Origin: Branchiostoma floridae
Lineage: Eukaryota > Chordata > Leptocardii > Amphioxiformes > Branchiostomatidae
Assembly (NCBI RefSeq): GCF_000003815.2
Contig: NC_049989.1
Span: 19,907,819-19,971,818 of the forward strand
Reading direction: 5' to 3'
DNA: 64,000 nucleotides
The position numbers and the translations under genes are program-made. Under the pieces are notes generated by a model, which was not told the DNA's origin, did no database searches, and saw only the letters and a program-made list of their open reading frames with translations. Below, piece by piece: positions 1-12,010 of the stretch (the stretch's first letter is position 1; every line of letters begins with the position of its first letter).

Positions 1-2712
1 ATTTAGGATTTAGAACTTTGTTCCAACACAAAAAGTAAACGCATCGAAGTCGACAATCCTACTGCAGCCTGTTCGGTGACGTTATACCAGCTGGTGACGC
101 GTCAGCAATTGGACAAAACTGCAAGGACGACCGGTTAACCTTACAACATAAGATCGCACGACGTTCAACATTTATGAGGCCTCCGTTTGATGGTTCATTG
201 GTCTGTGAGATGCAGTTTTGCCGTTCCTTGTGTGTATGCAGCTATGAGTCAGGGTGCTCTCTGCTATTTATAAGCGACAGACGTCCCATCATCTTCTTGT
301 GTCACGATGTCCCTGCTAAGATCCAACCATTGCCGCAATTTTGCCTGAAAGATAAGGAAAAATTATGGCACAGATAAACTACAAAATATACATACATGTA
401 CAATGTATATCTATCTATTATATTGCGGAGCCAGAGCCGAACCTCTGCTTGGAGAGTACCACACGTTTAGGTTACAACTTCTGCACGTCTAACGTTAACC
501 GTAAGCGTTGCTTAATGAGGATACGTCTACAGTACTTGGTGATGACAACGAGTTCTACACTACGGTAGTTCGAAGGAAAAATGAATAGTTTACTAGTTAT
601 TTTGTACACTACATGGAGTTGTTCGTACAGAGTCTGTCAGCTTGGTTCTGTAATATGTACCATTTCCAGTTTATCTTTGTCTTTTTTACTGTAAGGGTCC
701 CATGCTGTTTTAGTAGTACGTGCCGCTCAAAACCCAGAAAAACAGTTCGACCTAAACTAAACAAGTGACACGAGCTACAATTGGATGGATGAGTAACCAT
801 GACCGTCACACAGAATGAACCAGAATCAAAGACCCGTGGCGCGAGGGTTGCCTGTTCGCTGTTGTGATAAACAACACAATGACAATACTTTGCGCTCGTT
901 GAATTCTACCTTAAACTGGCCAAGAATTTTGCCACGGGCAACAGCAGCAAGGAAGTACTCCCCGACCGTGACCTGGTCTACACTACAGTTTGATTCTAAT
1001 AAACATATAACGTTAAGCACGGAAAAATCCACAGGAACCCTAGTCCTTTCTACCACTACTGAGAGGGTCTTGTTCAAGTTAGACCTTGTCGATTGTGTTC
1101 AACGCTACAGGTTGTACCGTACGGTACGGTACGGACATATTCGTCATTAGACAGGTGTACGACATTGAAAATGCCTGAGGCGTTCCTTGGACAGTCATGG
1201 ATGTGCTGTACGGCATTCAGCTGTCGTATGATAAAAATATATTACAGGAGAATGAGTAGGTCATTGTCAACGGTCGGCTTTGTGAGTCTTGTTTACTACA
1301 GAAAATCGCACAAAGAATGTGACACCACCTTAAACATGACACACCGTTGTCGTTGAAGTTTTTACCTCTTTCGTATTCCGCCAGAGATCCGACGTCTCTG
1401 TGCGTTACAGCATGATTTCTCACTAGAACGCAGAAGTGCTAGGGTCAAACTTACCTTCGGTTGCAACTCATAACTACCGATTGTTGGCCATCATACGCAC
1501 AAAAACCTTCGCCCCAGTACTGCATTCCAGTTGTGGACACGGATCAGATCTAGAAACGCTTTGTTGATTACCTTCGCGAAGATTGTGTTTCCGGGTGTGC
1601 GCGTCTGTTTATCTGTGAACAGAATAACTCTAGAAGTTGTGGATGGATCTTGACGATATTTGTAATGTTGGTTAGGGTTCGTAAAATAAAGAAACGGTTA
1701 GATTAGAGCCCCCAAGCGACATTCTAAGGTATTGCGGCGGAACTTCCGTGTTTGGTACCTCGTATTCTAGACATGATTTTCGAACGGTAGATTGCTCTTG
1801 TGTTAGGAAAGATGGGATAGACGTTTGGGCCGGCTAGCAACTTTCTTTTGAACTGCAGGGGGCGTTTTAGTTGCAGGCATTGAAATCTGATTTACTTGGA
1901 TTTCCATGATTTTTTTAGTTGTGCTTAACTTTGAACGTAATGATATGTGAATTATGCAAGATAAGGATTTGTAAAAGTAATGAAGAAAATTCATATTGGA
2001 TTGTGCTAAATGACAGTAACTTCATTGCCCGGAGGCTCTTAAGATGTGCTGGATACGCTTGCATGCACACAAACAGACCCAAACAACATTCCTCCATTTA
2101 CACTTACAACATAAGGACACTGTGGCAATGCCACAATAGCAGTCCTGCAATTTTGACCAAAATAAGAAAAATTGTTGTTAAAAAGGTTGTGGAAATGGCT
2201 GTCAATCACATGTGTGGAAGTTACATAGCCTCCGTCCTCAAACAGGCCTGCTTTTTTTTTTTTTTAAGGGCATTTGTCATAAGAGAATGTAGCCTAGTCA
2301 ACGTTGAAAATCACGAACTCCCATTTAAAATTTAAAAAAAAAACAGCCCTGTTCGAAGAAAAAACAGATTGAAACAAAAAATGGAAAACTAGAATAGGCA
2401 TCTTTATTTTCCAAAGACAGAGAAAAAGGAGCTTTTTTTGGGATATCTTTTCTAAAATTGTCATCTCAGGTAATACCCTTGTGATGGATTGATCAAGGAA
2501 AGAAAAAACATAAATGACAAAAAAAAAAAAACGGATTGACAGCTTAAGTTCAAACACAAATTGATACAGCCCCATCAAAGAGAAATCAACTTTTAATAAG
2601 AGTATAACAATATTGTCACAAACATAAGAAAACTGTCAATTGACGTTTACTTTTTGTCTACAAATGTATATAGAGTAAGTTATCAAAAGCCAATTTCTGG
2701 ACTATATCATAT
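1..2712. other. No gene recognised
   Basis: Only short open frames of under 140 codons occur on either strand, with no recognisable domain, signal peptide or consistent splice pattern. Low-complexity A and T runs lie near 2252-2340 and 2520-2535. It may be intergenic DNA or the far 3' region of the minus-strand gene that ends at 2713. Confidence 0.5.
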
Positions 2713-5606
2713 TCAACTGTCATCTGCAATCTTTTTCCTTTTCTTTTTCTGGTGTTTCTGGTGTTTCCCTTTCTTCTGGTGTTTCTTCAACAAAATGGAA
2801 TGTTGTGCAAGTTTGCTCTCTTCTTCACCATGTCCATTTTCTTGTTCCTCTTTACTTTGACCCAGATGTAACTCTTCAGCCGTCAAATCTTTCCTTTTCA
2901 GTTTTGACTTCTTTTTCTTTCTTGATTTTTGCTCAGAGTCATCTTCATCATTGACGGATGCACAAGTGTTTTCAGTCCTCTGAACAGATGTTTCCTTGCG
3001 TTTCTTCTTCTTTTTCTTAGGTGCTGATTGATCAGAAGACCTATTGCTGACAGTGTTTGTGGTACTAGATACCACCTTTTCTTGTGTAGATGCTGAATCG
3101 CTATTGCTGTGTGGAGTGGCCGTTACTTGTATGGGGGCAGAAGACTGTAGAATGTCCTGATGGGTAACTGCCGCCTCTGCTAGTCTGGCCTTCTCTTCCT
3201 CAGAATCACTACATGAATGACACATGCAAAATGAACACATTTTTACCATGTGTGCATGTACTAACATATATTTTCATGCATATTAGTTATGTTGGGACAT
3301 AGTCACATAACTGGTAGTACATTCCCAAACTAAAGGGAAGAATACATAACATTTTCTTTGTCATTTTCAGTAGGAAAGATAATATTAGTTGGCTTCAACT
3401 CAGTTGATAGTACTTTTGAAAGATTCATTTGCCCAAATTAGCAAAAACAAATTCCCCTGGGAGTGCATGCAGGTATTTCTAGAACATTTGCAACTCAGTT
3501 GTAATCAGAGCTGTTTTGATGACCTGTCCCTTTGTCTATGAACAGAAGTTTGTTTGTTAAAAAAGACAAAAATTTCATTCCCTTCGTCAAAAAAAATCAG
3601 AACTTTATGACATGGAAATGACAAAAAGGTATTCTTGTAAACGTAAAATCATAGATATGACAATATGGGCTTCCAAACAATAAGTAGGACAAAAACTTGA
3701 AAGCTAGACACAGCCCTGAGTGTAAAACCTTCTGGCTCCACCCCTTCGGTATCACCAAAAAGTGGCTTAACTATTGATATTTAAAAAGAAACTCCTGTGT
3801 GAGACCCCACCTGTCTCCTGAGGAGGAACTCTCCACTGGTCTCCTCCTCCTGACCTGAGGAGTCACTCCGCTCAGGTTCACTGGTGCAGCAGGGTCAGAG
3901 CTGGAGAATACCCTGAAACCTGGCAAGTGACAGACCACGTTACAATGAAATCTTTATTGACACGACAATAGTACAGCAACTTTCGTATGGTCTACATGTA
4001 TAACAACTACTTACAGTGCAACTAAACAGACATATATGGATTTCTACAGGTATTAATGAGTCAACATATTGGGTCTAGCATGTCATTTACACTATTACAT
4101 CAATGAATATCTATAGGCAAGATAACAGTTATTCAAGCAACTGGATAGAATTTGGAGATGTTTCAAATGGTTCATACAGTATCTGCTGTCCTTTATCAAT
4201 GACTGAAGTCAGACAGAGGATCCTGTCTGAAACATCTGACCTTTTCCAAACTCTTTAGCCTTTAAAAATAAAACATACACTAACATATATGGAAAAACTT
4301 AGCCCACCTACATTATGGCATAAAATTTTTGTGCCATAATGTAGGTGGGCTTAGTTTAAATAGTTGATAACATACAAAAGATAACTTTCACTGCAACTAA
4401 TAGGACAAACCAGTGGGAATGACATACCGCAGTCTCTTCCTTCATCAGCACTTGTCATCTCTGTGTAACTGTGACTGCGATCCAGGTCTGTGATACAGCT
4501 ACAGAGAGACAAGACTTAATCTAAGATATATAGCCAGGGGACGTTAACGAATCAGCTAGAAGGCCCCATTTCATGTTGGTTATGGCATACCGTAACAGGT
4601 GGAAAATCATTAACAATGTGGTATTAAATAGTTGCCGGTTGTTATTTGTTAATAATTTTCAAAATAATGAACCAATCAGAAGGACAAATACACAGGACTC
4701 TGACAGATCAGAATGAGAGTTTCACCAAACGTTGAAAAGTATGGCCACATCTGTACAGAAAGGAGAATGAATACAGACACTACAGGGGGTGGTGGTGGCT
4801 TCCTTTCTTTGTTTAAAAAAAAAAACTTACTGCAGAATTTTATATTAGTTATAATAAATCAATACTTACCTGTCTAGAAATGAAGTCAGCTTTTTGGCCA
4901 CAAAGTCTCTGACTTCCCCAGATATACCTGTACTGTAGGCTTCCTCATCTTCCTGTTCTACTCTCCTGGTGTTGTCAAGAAATAGAGGATACACAGTTAT
5001 GGATTTAAAGGCCCATTAATTATGTAACATTCTGGAGAGCAAAACCTTCATGGGAATGGCATATGCAAACACTATCATAAACAGATTAACTTGGTTATAA
5101 CATTATCTTAGTAATAGTATCGATCAAAAATGTTTACAAAAGCAACTTGGCAACTTGCCTGAGACTGCGTTTCTGTGAAACTTGTTTCCCTTTCTCATCT
5201 TTCCTGGAGGATTTAGATGGCTCTAGAATGCATAATGGTTTAGCAAAAAATATATATAATAGATCATACATCGTATTATACACATGTTTATCATACCAAT
5301 AAGGTTGAAATAACCTAATAAATATATGTTAACCTCCCTGATCATACATGTAACGTTACATGTACATGTAAACTTAACTTGGTATTAAAACATGCCATGT
5401 GCACCATGCACCACGCCCCTTTCCGTCTGTAAAATACGAGACTAAGTAGAATGGTAGCACACTTTGAAATATCTAAAGACATTCTATAGTACTACTAGTT
5501 ACTACGTATCACCTGTACAGGTCGCAACATCAAATACAGCTTCTTGTAGACGTTGTTTTTCGTCCTCATCTTCAGAACTACTTGAAGAACACATGTGGGC
5601 AGCCAT
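2713..5606 (-). CDS. CUSTOS: CUSTOS (C12orf43) homologue, complete, six exons
   Basis: Exons on the minus strand are 5606-5513, 5222-5159, 4965-4870, 4498-4428, 3919-3811 and 3208-2713. They join in one frame to 930 nt (309 aa plus stop). The N-terminus (MAAHM, then a serine/acidic run and EKQRLQEAV) resembles vertebrate CUSTOS. The middle carries the family block with DFVAKKLTSFLD, and the last exon repeats the SDSEEEKARLAEAAV...DILQ block followed by three lysine-rich clusters typical of nuclear localisation signals. Vertebrate CUSTOS is a nuclear-envelope-associated regulator of Wnt signalling in early development; that role here is by homology only. The exon 5 acceptor is fixed by phase: only the acceptor before GTTTCAGGG keeps the frame and restores the conserved GFRVF. 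Intron 2 has a GC donor (CAG|GCAAGT). The ATG lies in exon 1, about 0.8 kb from the divergent first exon at 6435. Confidence 0.88.
4128..4256. repeat. Imperfect inverted repeat, dispersed family
   Basis: One side reads TTCAAGCAACTGGATA and the other TCTGAAACATCTGACC followed by TTTCCAAA. The same words recur, better conserved, at 13232-13375 and 59985-60090. It lies in intron 4 of the CUSTOS homologue. Confidence 0.5.
4297..4356. repeat. 24-bp-stem hairpin in a CUSTOS intron
   Basis: Two 24-nt arms built on AGCCCACCTACATTATGGCA are inverted around an A/T loop of about 11 nt, with one mismatch. It could be a tiny foldback MITE or a structured RNA segment in the intron between exons 4 and 5. 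Nothing else supports a function. Confidence 0.75.
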
Positions 5607-6020
5607 GTTTTCCTCAGACTAGTCCATTTGGTTGGAAGGGGTGATTTTTTCAAATACGAAAAACCAGATGGCGAAGCAGTTTTTAACGAAAATGGTATAC
5701 TTAGTGAGAATAGACACGTAATATCGTGATTCACATGAAATCACTGTTGTCGTGCTTTTATTTGAATGTATAAAACAAAAAAAAGCAATCTGAATTTTGT
5801 CTGGACTAGTTCATTAGTTCAATAGGGTGAATTTTTACAAATGAAGAGAATATGTATTAAAGGATCTTTAAACCGAAAATTATTTGTGTTCTAACAAATT
5901 ATGAACATTTGTTGCCTTCTTTGAGTAAACGTAATTGTTATATTACTGCAATATTATATTGTAAAGTTTGGAATTACGCCCCCAAATAATGTAGTGTGAT
6001 AGTCTGAAATGCCATTGTCA

Positions 6021-6028
6021 TGACGTCA
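6021..6028. promoter_or_regulatory. Palindromic CRE (TGACGTCA)
   Basis: A perfect CREB/ATF palindrome lies about 410 bp upstream of the ATG at 6435 and about 415 bp upstream of the divergent CUSTOS start. It could serve either gene. Assignment as a working site is inference from the motif and position. Confidence 0.4.
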
Positions 6029-6434
6029 CTCCTGGGCGGTCACTTCCGGCAACACAGGAACCGGCATGGTGGAATCCCACAACATTTCTTTCTAAGATAT
6101 CCGTCCAGAAATGACCTTCTAAACGCAACTTTCGTCCTTGATATGTCTTCCAACTCTCTCCTAGCCATATTAAAGGGGAAGTTTTGATAAAATAATCGTC
6201 GCAGCGAATGTAGGACACCTCTGGAGCGCGTGACTCATAAGCACAAGATTGGCAGCTGTCACCTTGAAGGGTTGTTCTACGTCATCGCCGGCCTCCTTTA
6301 CATCCAAGTATGACATCACTGCGGAAACTTTATATAGAGCAGACTGCTCTGGCTTCGTCATCAGTCAGCGACCGGAGGACACAGGAAACAGCCGGCATAT
6401 TTTCTACGGACGACGAGTATTTTTCACGTTTACA

Positions 6435-6773
6435 ATGGCGGTGTCCCGCTCAAGACGTTCTTATTTCAACAACAACAACAGATTCAAGACGGATTGCAAG
6501 ATGGGTGGAGGAGTGCAGATCATAGGGGCCTTGGACTACGGGTCTTTCGCGGAGGGACAAGACGCTGGGACCGGGAATAACATGGCGCTNNNNNNNNNNN
6601 NNNNNNNNNNNNNNNNNNNNNNNNNNNNNNNNNNNNNNNNNNNNNNNNNNNNNNNNNNNNNNNNNNNNNNNNNNNNNNNNNNNNNNNNNGAGGTAGCTGT
6701 GGATGCCTTTGTGATGTTGGTCAGCGCTAAAATGACTCTTATAGAATGGATCTCGATCAGTGTTCCCATGGGA
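6435..6773 (+). CDS. Partial gene: first exon and a further exon piece around a gap
   Basis: ATG at 6435 lies in an ATGGCGG context and opens MAVSRSRRSYFNNNNRF..., ending at ...GNNMAL where 100 Ns begin. After the gap only one frame is open (EVAVDAFVML...TLIEWISISVPMG), ending at a good donor, GGA|GTAAGG (6773). The second piece is moderately hydrophobic and superficially like a membrane helix of nucleotide-sugar/triose-phosphate transporters. It lies upstream of the SLC35E4-like exons. However, its phase-0 donor does not fit the acceptor at 12011, which needs two nucleotides from the previous exon, and both would encode the same part of the fold. It is therefore either a separate gene or is separated from 12011 by an unseen exon. 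Confidence 0.4.
6590..6689. other. Assembly gap (100 N)
   Basis: Exactly 100 Ns, the usual placeholder for a gap of unknown size. The coding frame cannot be carried across it. Confidence 0.95.
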
Positions 6774-6955
6774 GTAAGGTGAGATAAGTTTATTGTAATT
6801 CAAGCATGTGATGCGAAATTGTCATTTTATTCGGGTGTATATAGTTCTATACTGGCTGTAGCGCAGTATGTATTACAGAGCTATCTGCAGGGTAGAGACT
6901 AATCTATCTCAGGCGAGTGAGGCTATAGTCACACCTAGTGTGTCAGTATATTAAC

Positions 6956-7023
6956 AGGCTATTGACACACTGAGTGTGTCGATAGCCTGTTTAGGCTATT
7001 GGCACACTGAGTGTGTCGATAGC
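6956..7023. repeat. Two tandem 31-bp palindromes
   Basis: Two near-perfect palindromes centred on CACACTGAGTGTGTC and bounded by GGCTAT...ATAGCC lie side by side. Single copies recur at the right ends of the two MITE copies (about 7875-7905 and 10046-10076). They look like fused terminal inverted repeats of that MITE. Confidence 0.75.
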
Positions 7024-7029
7024 CTGTTA

Positions 7030-7910
7030 GGCTATTGACACACCCAGTGATAGAAACCACTAAAATGAGGAAATCTTACGATTATATTTGACAATCAACA
7101 CTCTGAAAAATACAAATGGCATCCTGTGTCCATTATCAACCCAAAATACGCTCTTTTTCACGTGTTTACGGCACAATTTTAAACATCGGAATCTGCTATC
7201 ATATAGGGTGCTAGTTTTACTGTCACCGCATGTGATCATGGCAGCCATGTTAGATCGGTTAGGAACACGTTTTCAGCTGTGTTTACCGACGAATTCCTGC
7301 CATATTGGAGAATTTTCGGCCTCAAAACTTATATCACTAAGGAAGCGAAGTTATAGTTGTTGTTTTACCTCCATTATTTTTAATGTGAAAGAAATATTCT
7401 TCCGAGTCGCTGCCGATAGCGCCGGAACCACACGGCCGAAAATTATGACATGTTTTGTGGTCAGTGTTATTTTTGGTTTATATTGTTAACAGAAACTTTA
7501 AAAGTTGTTTATATATAAAATATTCTTATATCAAATGGATGTTTAAAAAGGGACAAGAAAAATTGAAAAAAAAAAAAAATTAAAAAAACTCCGGCGCGGA
7601 CTCGAACCGGGTCGGAGCTGGTAACATGAATTCCCGGGTCAACGCTCTATCCACTACGCTACGTCATACATACACGATGAAGGCTGTATTATTAGGTATC
7701 CAGATGTAGGGCATAACTTGAATACGTCCGTTCATTCCAAGAATCAAAGATTCCAATGTCTAATCTTCTGAACAATGTCTAATCAACTATTGCTTGTGTA
7801 AAATATTGCCGGAAAGGCATGTTACAAGCTCTGATTGGCTGACTGGCATCTCGGTGTGTCAATAGCCTGTTTGGCTATTGGCACACTGAGTGTGTCAATA
7901 GCCACAGCGA
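7030..7910. mobile_element. MITE copy 1 (GGCTATTGACACAC family)
   Basis: About 880 bp nearly identical to 9219-10084. It begins GGCTATTGACACACCC and ends in the inverse GTGTGTCAATAGCC followed by ACAGCGA. Inside are an A-rich run and a tRNA-like segment. The left boundary is blurred by the extra palindromes just upstream, and no clear target duplication was found for this copy. It has no convincing transposase ORF. Confidence 0.8.
7590..7672 (-). other. tRNA-like segment inside MITE copy 1
   Basis: Read on the minus strand it has an A-box-like TAGCGTAGTGGATAGAGC and a B-box GGTTCGAGTCC at tRNA-like spacing. It lacks a convincing acceptor stem and is followed by a T run. The same segment lies in copy 2 at about 9783-9860. 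It is best read as a tRNA-derived, SINE-like module carried within the MITE, not a tRNA gene. Confidence 0.55.
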
Positions 7911-8894
7911 TCTAAGAATGAAAAGATACAAAACTGTAACACCTGCTACAGTACCATAACAAGCTGTTAGGGGATCCCAAATCTAATGATTTTAGTCATT
8001 ATCGAGGCCTTCCCACACACAGACATAGACACGAATGCTAACTAAAACTCAACCTTCTTGGCAAATGTAATAGAATGAACAATGAACATAAGCAAAGAGA
8101 CCAAGTCCCCCAAATGAATTCTAGAAGTGTGTGTAAATTTCCCTGTACCTTCAAATTCACAAAGAAAAACACAAATATTTTTCTTGGTCAAGAGGGTTTT
8201 GTTTTGGAGTGTTGAGTCATAAAGCAGAGGTGCCCCCAACACATGATGGCTATTTTTAGATTTGGACACATGCCTGACCCCTCCCCCTCTATCAACCAAT
8301 CAGAGCACAGAATTTTTGTAGAGCCACTCTGATTGGTCAATAGGGACAGCTCAGCACTAAGACCATGTTATCCCATGTGAAGTGTCATGTGTGATGTGAT
8401 AATAAATCATCCAAGCTCAAGTTTTTTAGTTTTGACATTGACCATGAGTTTGTTTTTCAATATCTCAGACATGTATGAAAACCATAGATTGAATATATGA
8501 TTTCCAGTGGTCAGTTGCAGTTACTAACCATGTACATACATGTTCTATATGGTGACTTGACTAACATAATTCCACCAGATGCCATTATACAGCCACATGA
8601 AAAAATCTATTGATTTAAAGTGATTCAAAGAGATGTATAAATTATATTGCAGCATGCCAGCATCTGTAATTCTGAGGTATATACACATTTCAGATATTCA
8701 GGTGTTCACAACAATCTTGAGAAGGCCTATATAACTCATAGCAACGTTTTTTATGTGGCTGTATTATGGCACCTAGTAGAATTATGATAATTGATATTAC
8801 TTAGTACTTGTAAGTCACAATGTACATATTTATGGTAAATCGTGATAGGTATTTTGGTAATGGTAAAGATACTCCCATAGCCTTTTAGGCTGTT
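7911..8894. other. Region without a recognisable gene
   Basis: AT-rich DNA between the two element blocks. It contains an 11-bp inverted repeat, ACCAATCAGAG...CTCTGATTGGT (about 8295-8337), which doubles as inverted CCAAT boxes, but no associated first exon was found. Confidence 0.4.
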
Positions 8895-8902
8895 GGGGCA
8901 TT

Positions 8903-11091
8903 CAGGCTTTTAGCTAGCAATGCGTACGGGCGTACAATGTACGCCCTTTAATAAAAATATCACAAAATGTACGCCCTGTTTTTTGGATGTACGGCTTCTG
9001 TACGCCCTTATTTTCCCCCGGAGACTTCGCTCAAAGTTCAAAATTCGCCGATTCCGGGCCGAGCGCCGAGCACCGAGCCGCCATTTTGGGTGATTCTACC
9101 TCAAGTCTCGCGCAATCTCGCACCAACTCACATCTCGCGAATCGCGAGAGTCGCACCCCATTGGCCATTTCGGCGTGATGTAGCGCGCCCGGTCGCCATT
9201 ATTGGTGGAATATCTGATGAGCGAGGCTATTGACACACCCAGTGATAGAAACCACTAAAATGAGGAAATCTTACGATTATATTTGACAATCAACACTCTG
9301 AAAATACAAATGGCATCCTGTGTCCATTATCAACCCAAAATACGATCTTTTTCACGTGTTTACGGCACAATTTTAAACATCGGAATCTGGTATCATATAG
9401 GGTGCTAGTTTTACTGTCACCGCATGTGATCATGGCAGCCATGTTGGATCGGTTAGGAACACGTTTTCAGATGTGTTTACCGACGAATTCCTGCCGTATT
9501 GGAGAATTTTCGGCCTCAAAACTTATATCACTAAGGAAGCGAAGTTATTTAGTTGTTGTTTTACCTCCATTATTTTTAATGTGAAAGAAATATTCTTCCG
9601 AGTCGCTGCCGATAGCGCCGGAACCACACGGCCGAAAATTATGACATGTTTTGTGGTCTGAGTTATTTTTGGTTTATATTGTTAACAGAAACTTTAAAAT
9701 TTGTTTATATATAAAATATTCTTATATCAAATGGATGTTTAAAAAGGGACAAGAAAAATTGAAAAAAAAAAATTGAAAAAAACTCCGGCGCGGACTCGAA
9801 CCGGGTCGGAGCTGTTATCACCAATTCCCGGGTCATCGTTTAATCCACTACGCTACGCCAAACATACAGGTATCCAAATCTAGGGCATAACTTGAATTCG
9901 TCCATTCATTCCAAGATTCAAAGATTCCAATGTCTAATCTTCCAAACAATGTCTAATCAACTATTGCTTGTGTAAAATAATGCCGGAAAGGCATGTTACA
10001 AGCTCTGATTGGCTGACTGGCATCTCGGTGTGTCAATAGCCTGTTTGGCTATTGGCACACTGAGTGTGTCAATAGCCACAGCGATATCTGATATCCCCGC
10101 TGTTTTCGCGGGAAAAATCACGCAGGAAAGCGTAAATACTTTGATTTGTTTACGAAAACTCGTCGAATGCCTGAAGTCATTGGTGATAAGTACATGTATA
10201 GGATTGTTTTGGAGGGTTTTTTTGCTTGTTTGTCGGTGGAATGTGGGAAAAACAACAGCTAATGTGACGATGACATACTGGGGAGGGGGGCGGTTTCGGC
10301 ACTGAATTCGTAGAAAATGTTGAACGGAGGTCGCGATTTTTTCACGGTAACTTGAGATATTACTTTTGTTGCAGTCTTTATTTTCAAAATATTGCTAAAT
10401 GGATGCTGTTTGTTGAGAAAATTTCGCTTAATTTGCCCTTGGAGCACATCTTTTCTGCTATATATTTTCGATGAATTAAATGTTTGTACACATATTTTTC
10501 TGTACTGTGTAAAGTTAACGCTGATGTTACAGGCTACAAGTAACTTTTCAGTGCATTTATTTTCAGCCATGTTCTTAACAGAGTAGATACACAAAAGAAA
10601 TATAAGATGTACCTGGCAGTCCTGGCTACACTTTCTCCTCTGTTGGTTTGCAGATTTTCTTGTAGACTTCTTTAGCTTGCTGTTGTTATATATGTAACAT
10701 CACCTTTAGCAGTGAGGTTAATTTACTCTCTCTGATTGTATGTATTAACTCATGAAACATTATATTGTAAGGAATCAGTGTTATATTACTTGAAAATTAC
10801 CTCATGTATTCTTTAAGCCATACCCACCTCTAATCAAGAACACATACCTCCCATTCTCAGGACAAAAGTAGTAATGCAGCAAAGACAAAAATTTGGCTAT
10901 ATTCTACTTCAAAATGCAGGAAATAGCATTTCAGAGGCTTTAAATTTAAAAATTTTCCGGGGGAGGATACCCCCGGACCCCCCTACAATGCTCGCGCCTT
11001 CAGCGCTCGTCGCGCGGCTCCGCCGCGCAGTGCGGAGAGTACAACACATTACAGATGTACACCCTAAAAAAAATTCCTAGCTAAAAGCCTG
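8903..11091. mobile_element. hAT-like DNA transposon, non-autonomous, about 2.2 kb
   Basis: The left end reads CAGGCTTTTAGCTAG and the right end is its inverse CTAGCTAAAAGCCTG. Both are flanked directly by the 8-bp word GGGGCATT (8895-8902 and 11092-11099). Termini starting CAGG and an 8-bp duplication are hallmarks of the hAT superfamily. Sub-terminal GTACGCCCT words repeat near the left end, with a degenerate match (TGTACACCCT) near the right. No transposase ORF is visible. A second element (9219-10084) sits inside, so this one is the older insertion. Confidence 0.85.
9219..10084. mobile_element. MITE copy 2, nested in the hAT-like element
   Basis: 866 bp flanked by a perfect 8-bp duplication TATCTGAT (9211-9218 and 10085-10092). 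Ends are GAGCGAGGCTATTGACACAC and the approximate inverse GTGTGTCAATAGCCACAGCGA-type end. It is nearly identical to copy 1 at 7030-7910, including the tRNA-like module and the terminal palindrome. The 8-bp duplication suggests a hAT-type mechanism, but the family was not identified. Confidence 0.85.
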
Positions 11092-11619
11092 GGGGCATTA
11101 CTGGCCCATCGCTCTCATTCCACCACCTCTATCTCCCAGGAATCAAACCCATGACCTGTTGATCTGGAGTCCTCTACCCTCCCACCTAGCCATACAATGT
11201 CACTGGATTTGGGACTAGGCTTCATTTAGACTGATGGCAAAATTTGTAGCTGTGTAAATAGGACGATGTTTGCAAATGGGGCTTGTTGATACCATAAGAG
11301 TTCACCTCAAAGCTTGGGAAAGAGCAGGGGGCCATCAACCCTGCCCGGTCATTCACCTCAGGCTAAGCACCCGCTGTAGCAAGTCCACTCCAGTTCTGAC
11401 CACTGTTTGGAGTGGAACATTCAACGGGCTCCAGTTAATACGAGATATGAATTTTAAATAGTAACAATTGTAAGAAATGGTATCCGAGTCATTCAATCAG
11501 GGTTGCCCATTTGCCATATAATGATGATATATATATATATACACTATGCAGTGAATGTAACCAGGCCCTTAGCCCCAGGGTACAACTGTAAATACAGAAA
11601 TGTTTGCGGTGTTTTATAT

Positions 11620-11800
11620 TCGCATTTTTTGTGGTGGCCGCTTCACCGAGAACTTAAAACCCCCGCAAACATTTCTTACATGGCAGTAAGAGACTACAGT
11701 GCATGGTGCTACCACGAACTTAAAGCCACCGCAAACAGTCCTTTTTTCTGCCACCGCAAAATTGAATCTCTGCTGCGAACTTGCATGCAATTGCAGCATA
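11620..11800. repeat. Dispersed GC-patch repeat, copy 1
   Basis: Contains GTGGCCGCTTCACCG..., GGCAGTAAGAGACTACAGTGC and ACTTAAA(G/A)CCAC words shared in the same order with 52580-52740. No coding potential was recognised. Confidence 0.65.
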
Positions 11801-12010
11801 GTCTCTGAAGGACTATAGCTGTATAAGTGTCTTTCCGAAGGACATTCCTAACCAAAGCTAGGTACAAACCAAACCATTTTAACCTTAAGTCAAGTCAGGA
11901 AATCTGTGATTTGTACTGTGATTTGTTGGTCAAACAACCAACAACAAAAAATGACATTGAAAAATTTGTCACTGCAGATTCCCTGTAATTCGTGATGTTG
12001 TGTGCAACAG

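Noticed and set aside
815-1150. 111-codon ORF near the left end
   Set aside because: No domain, no splice context, and a competing antisense frame of similar length.
8295-8337. Inverted CCAAT boxes as a promoter
   Set aside because: The inverted repeat is clear but no first exon or GC-rich start region accompanies it.
8967-9233. 88-codon ORF in the hAT-like element as a transposase remnant
   Set aside because: No transposase motif is visible and the frame is only kept by high GC content.
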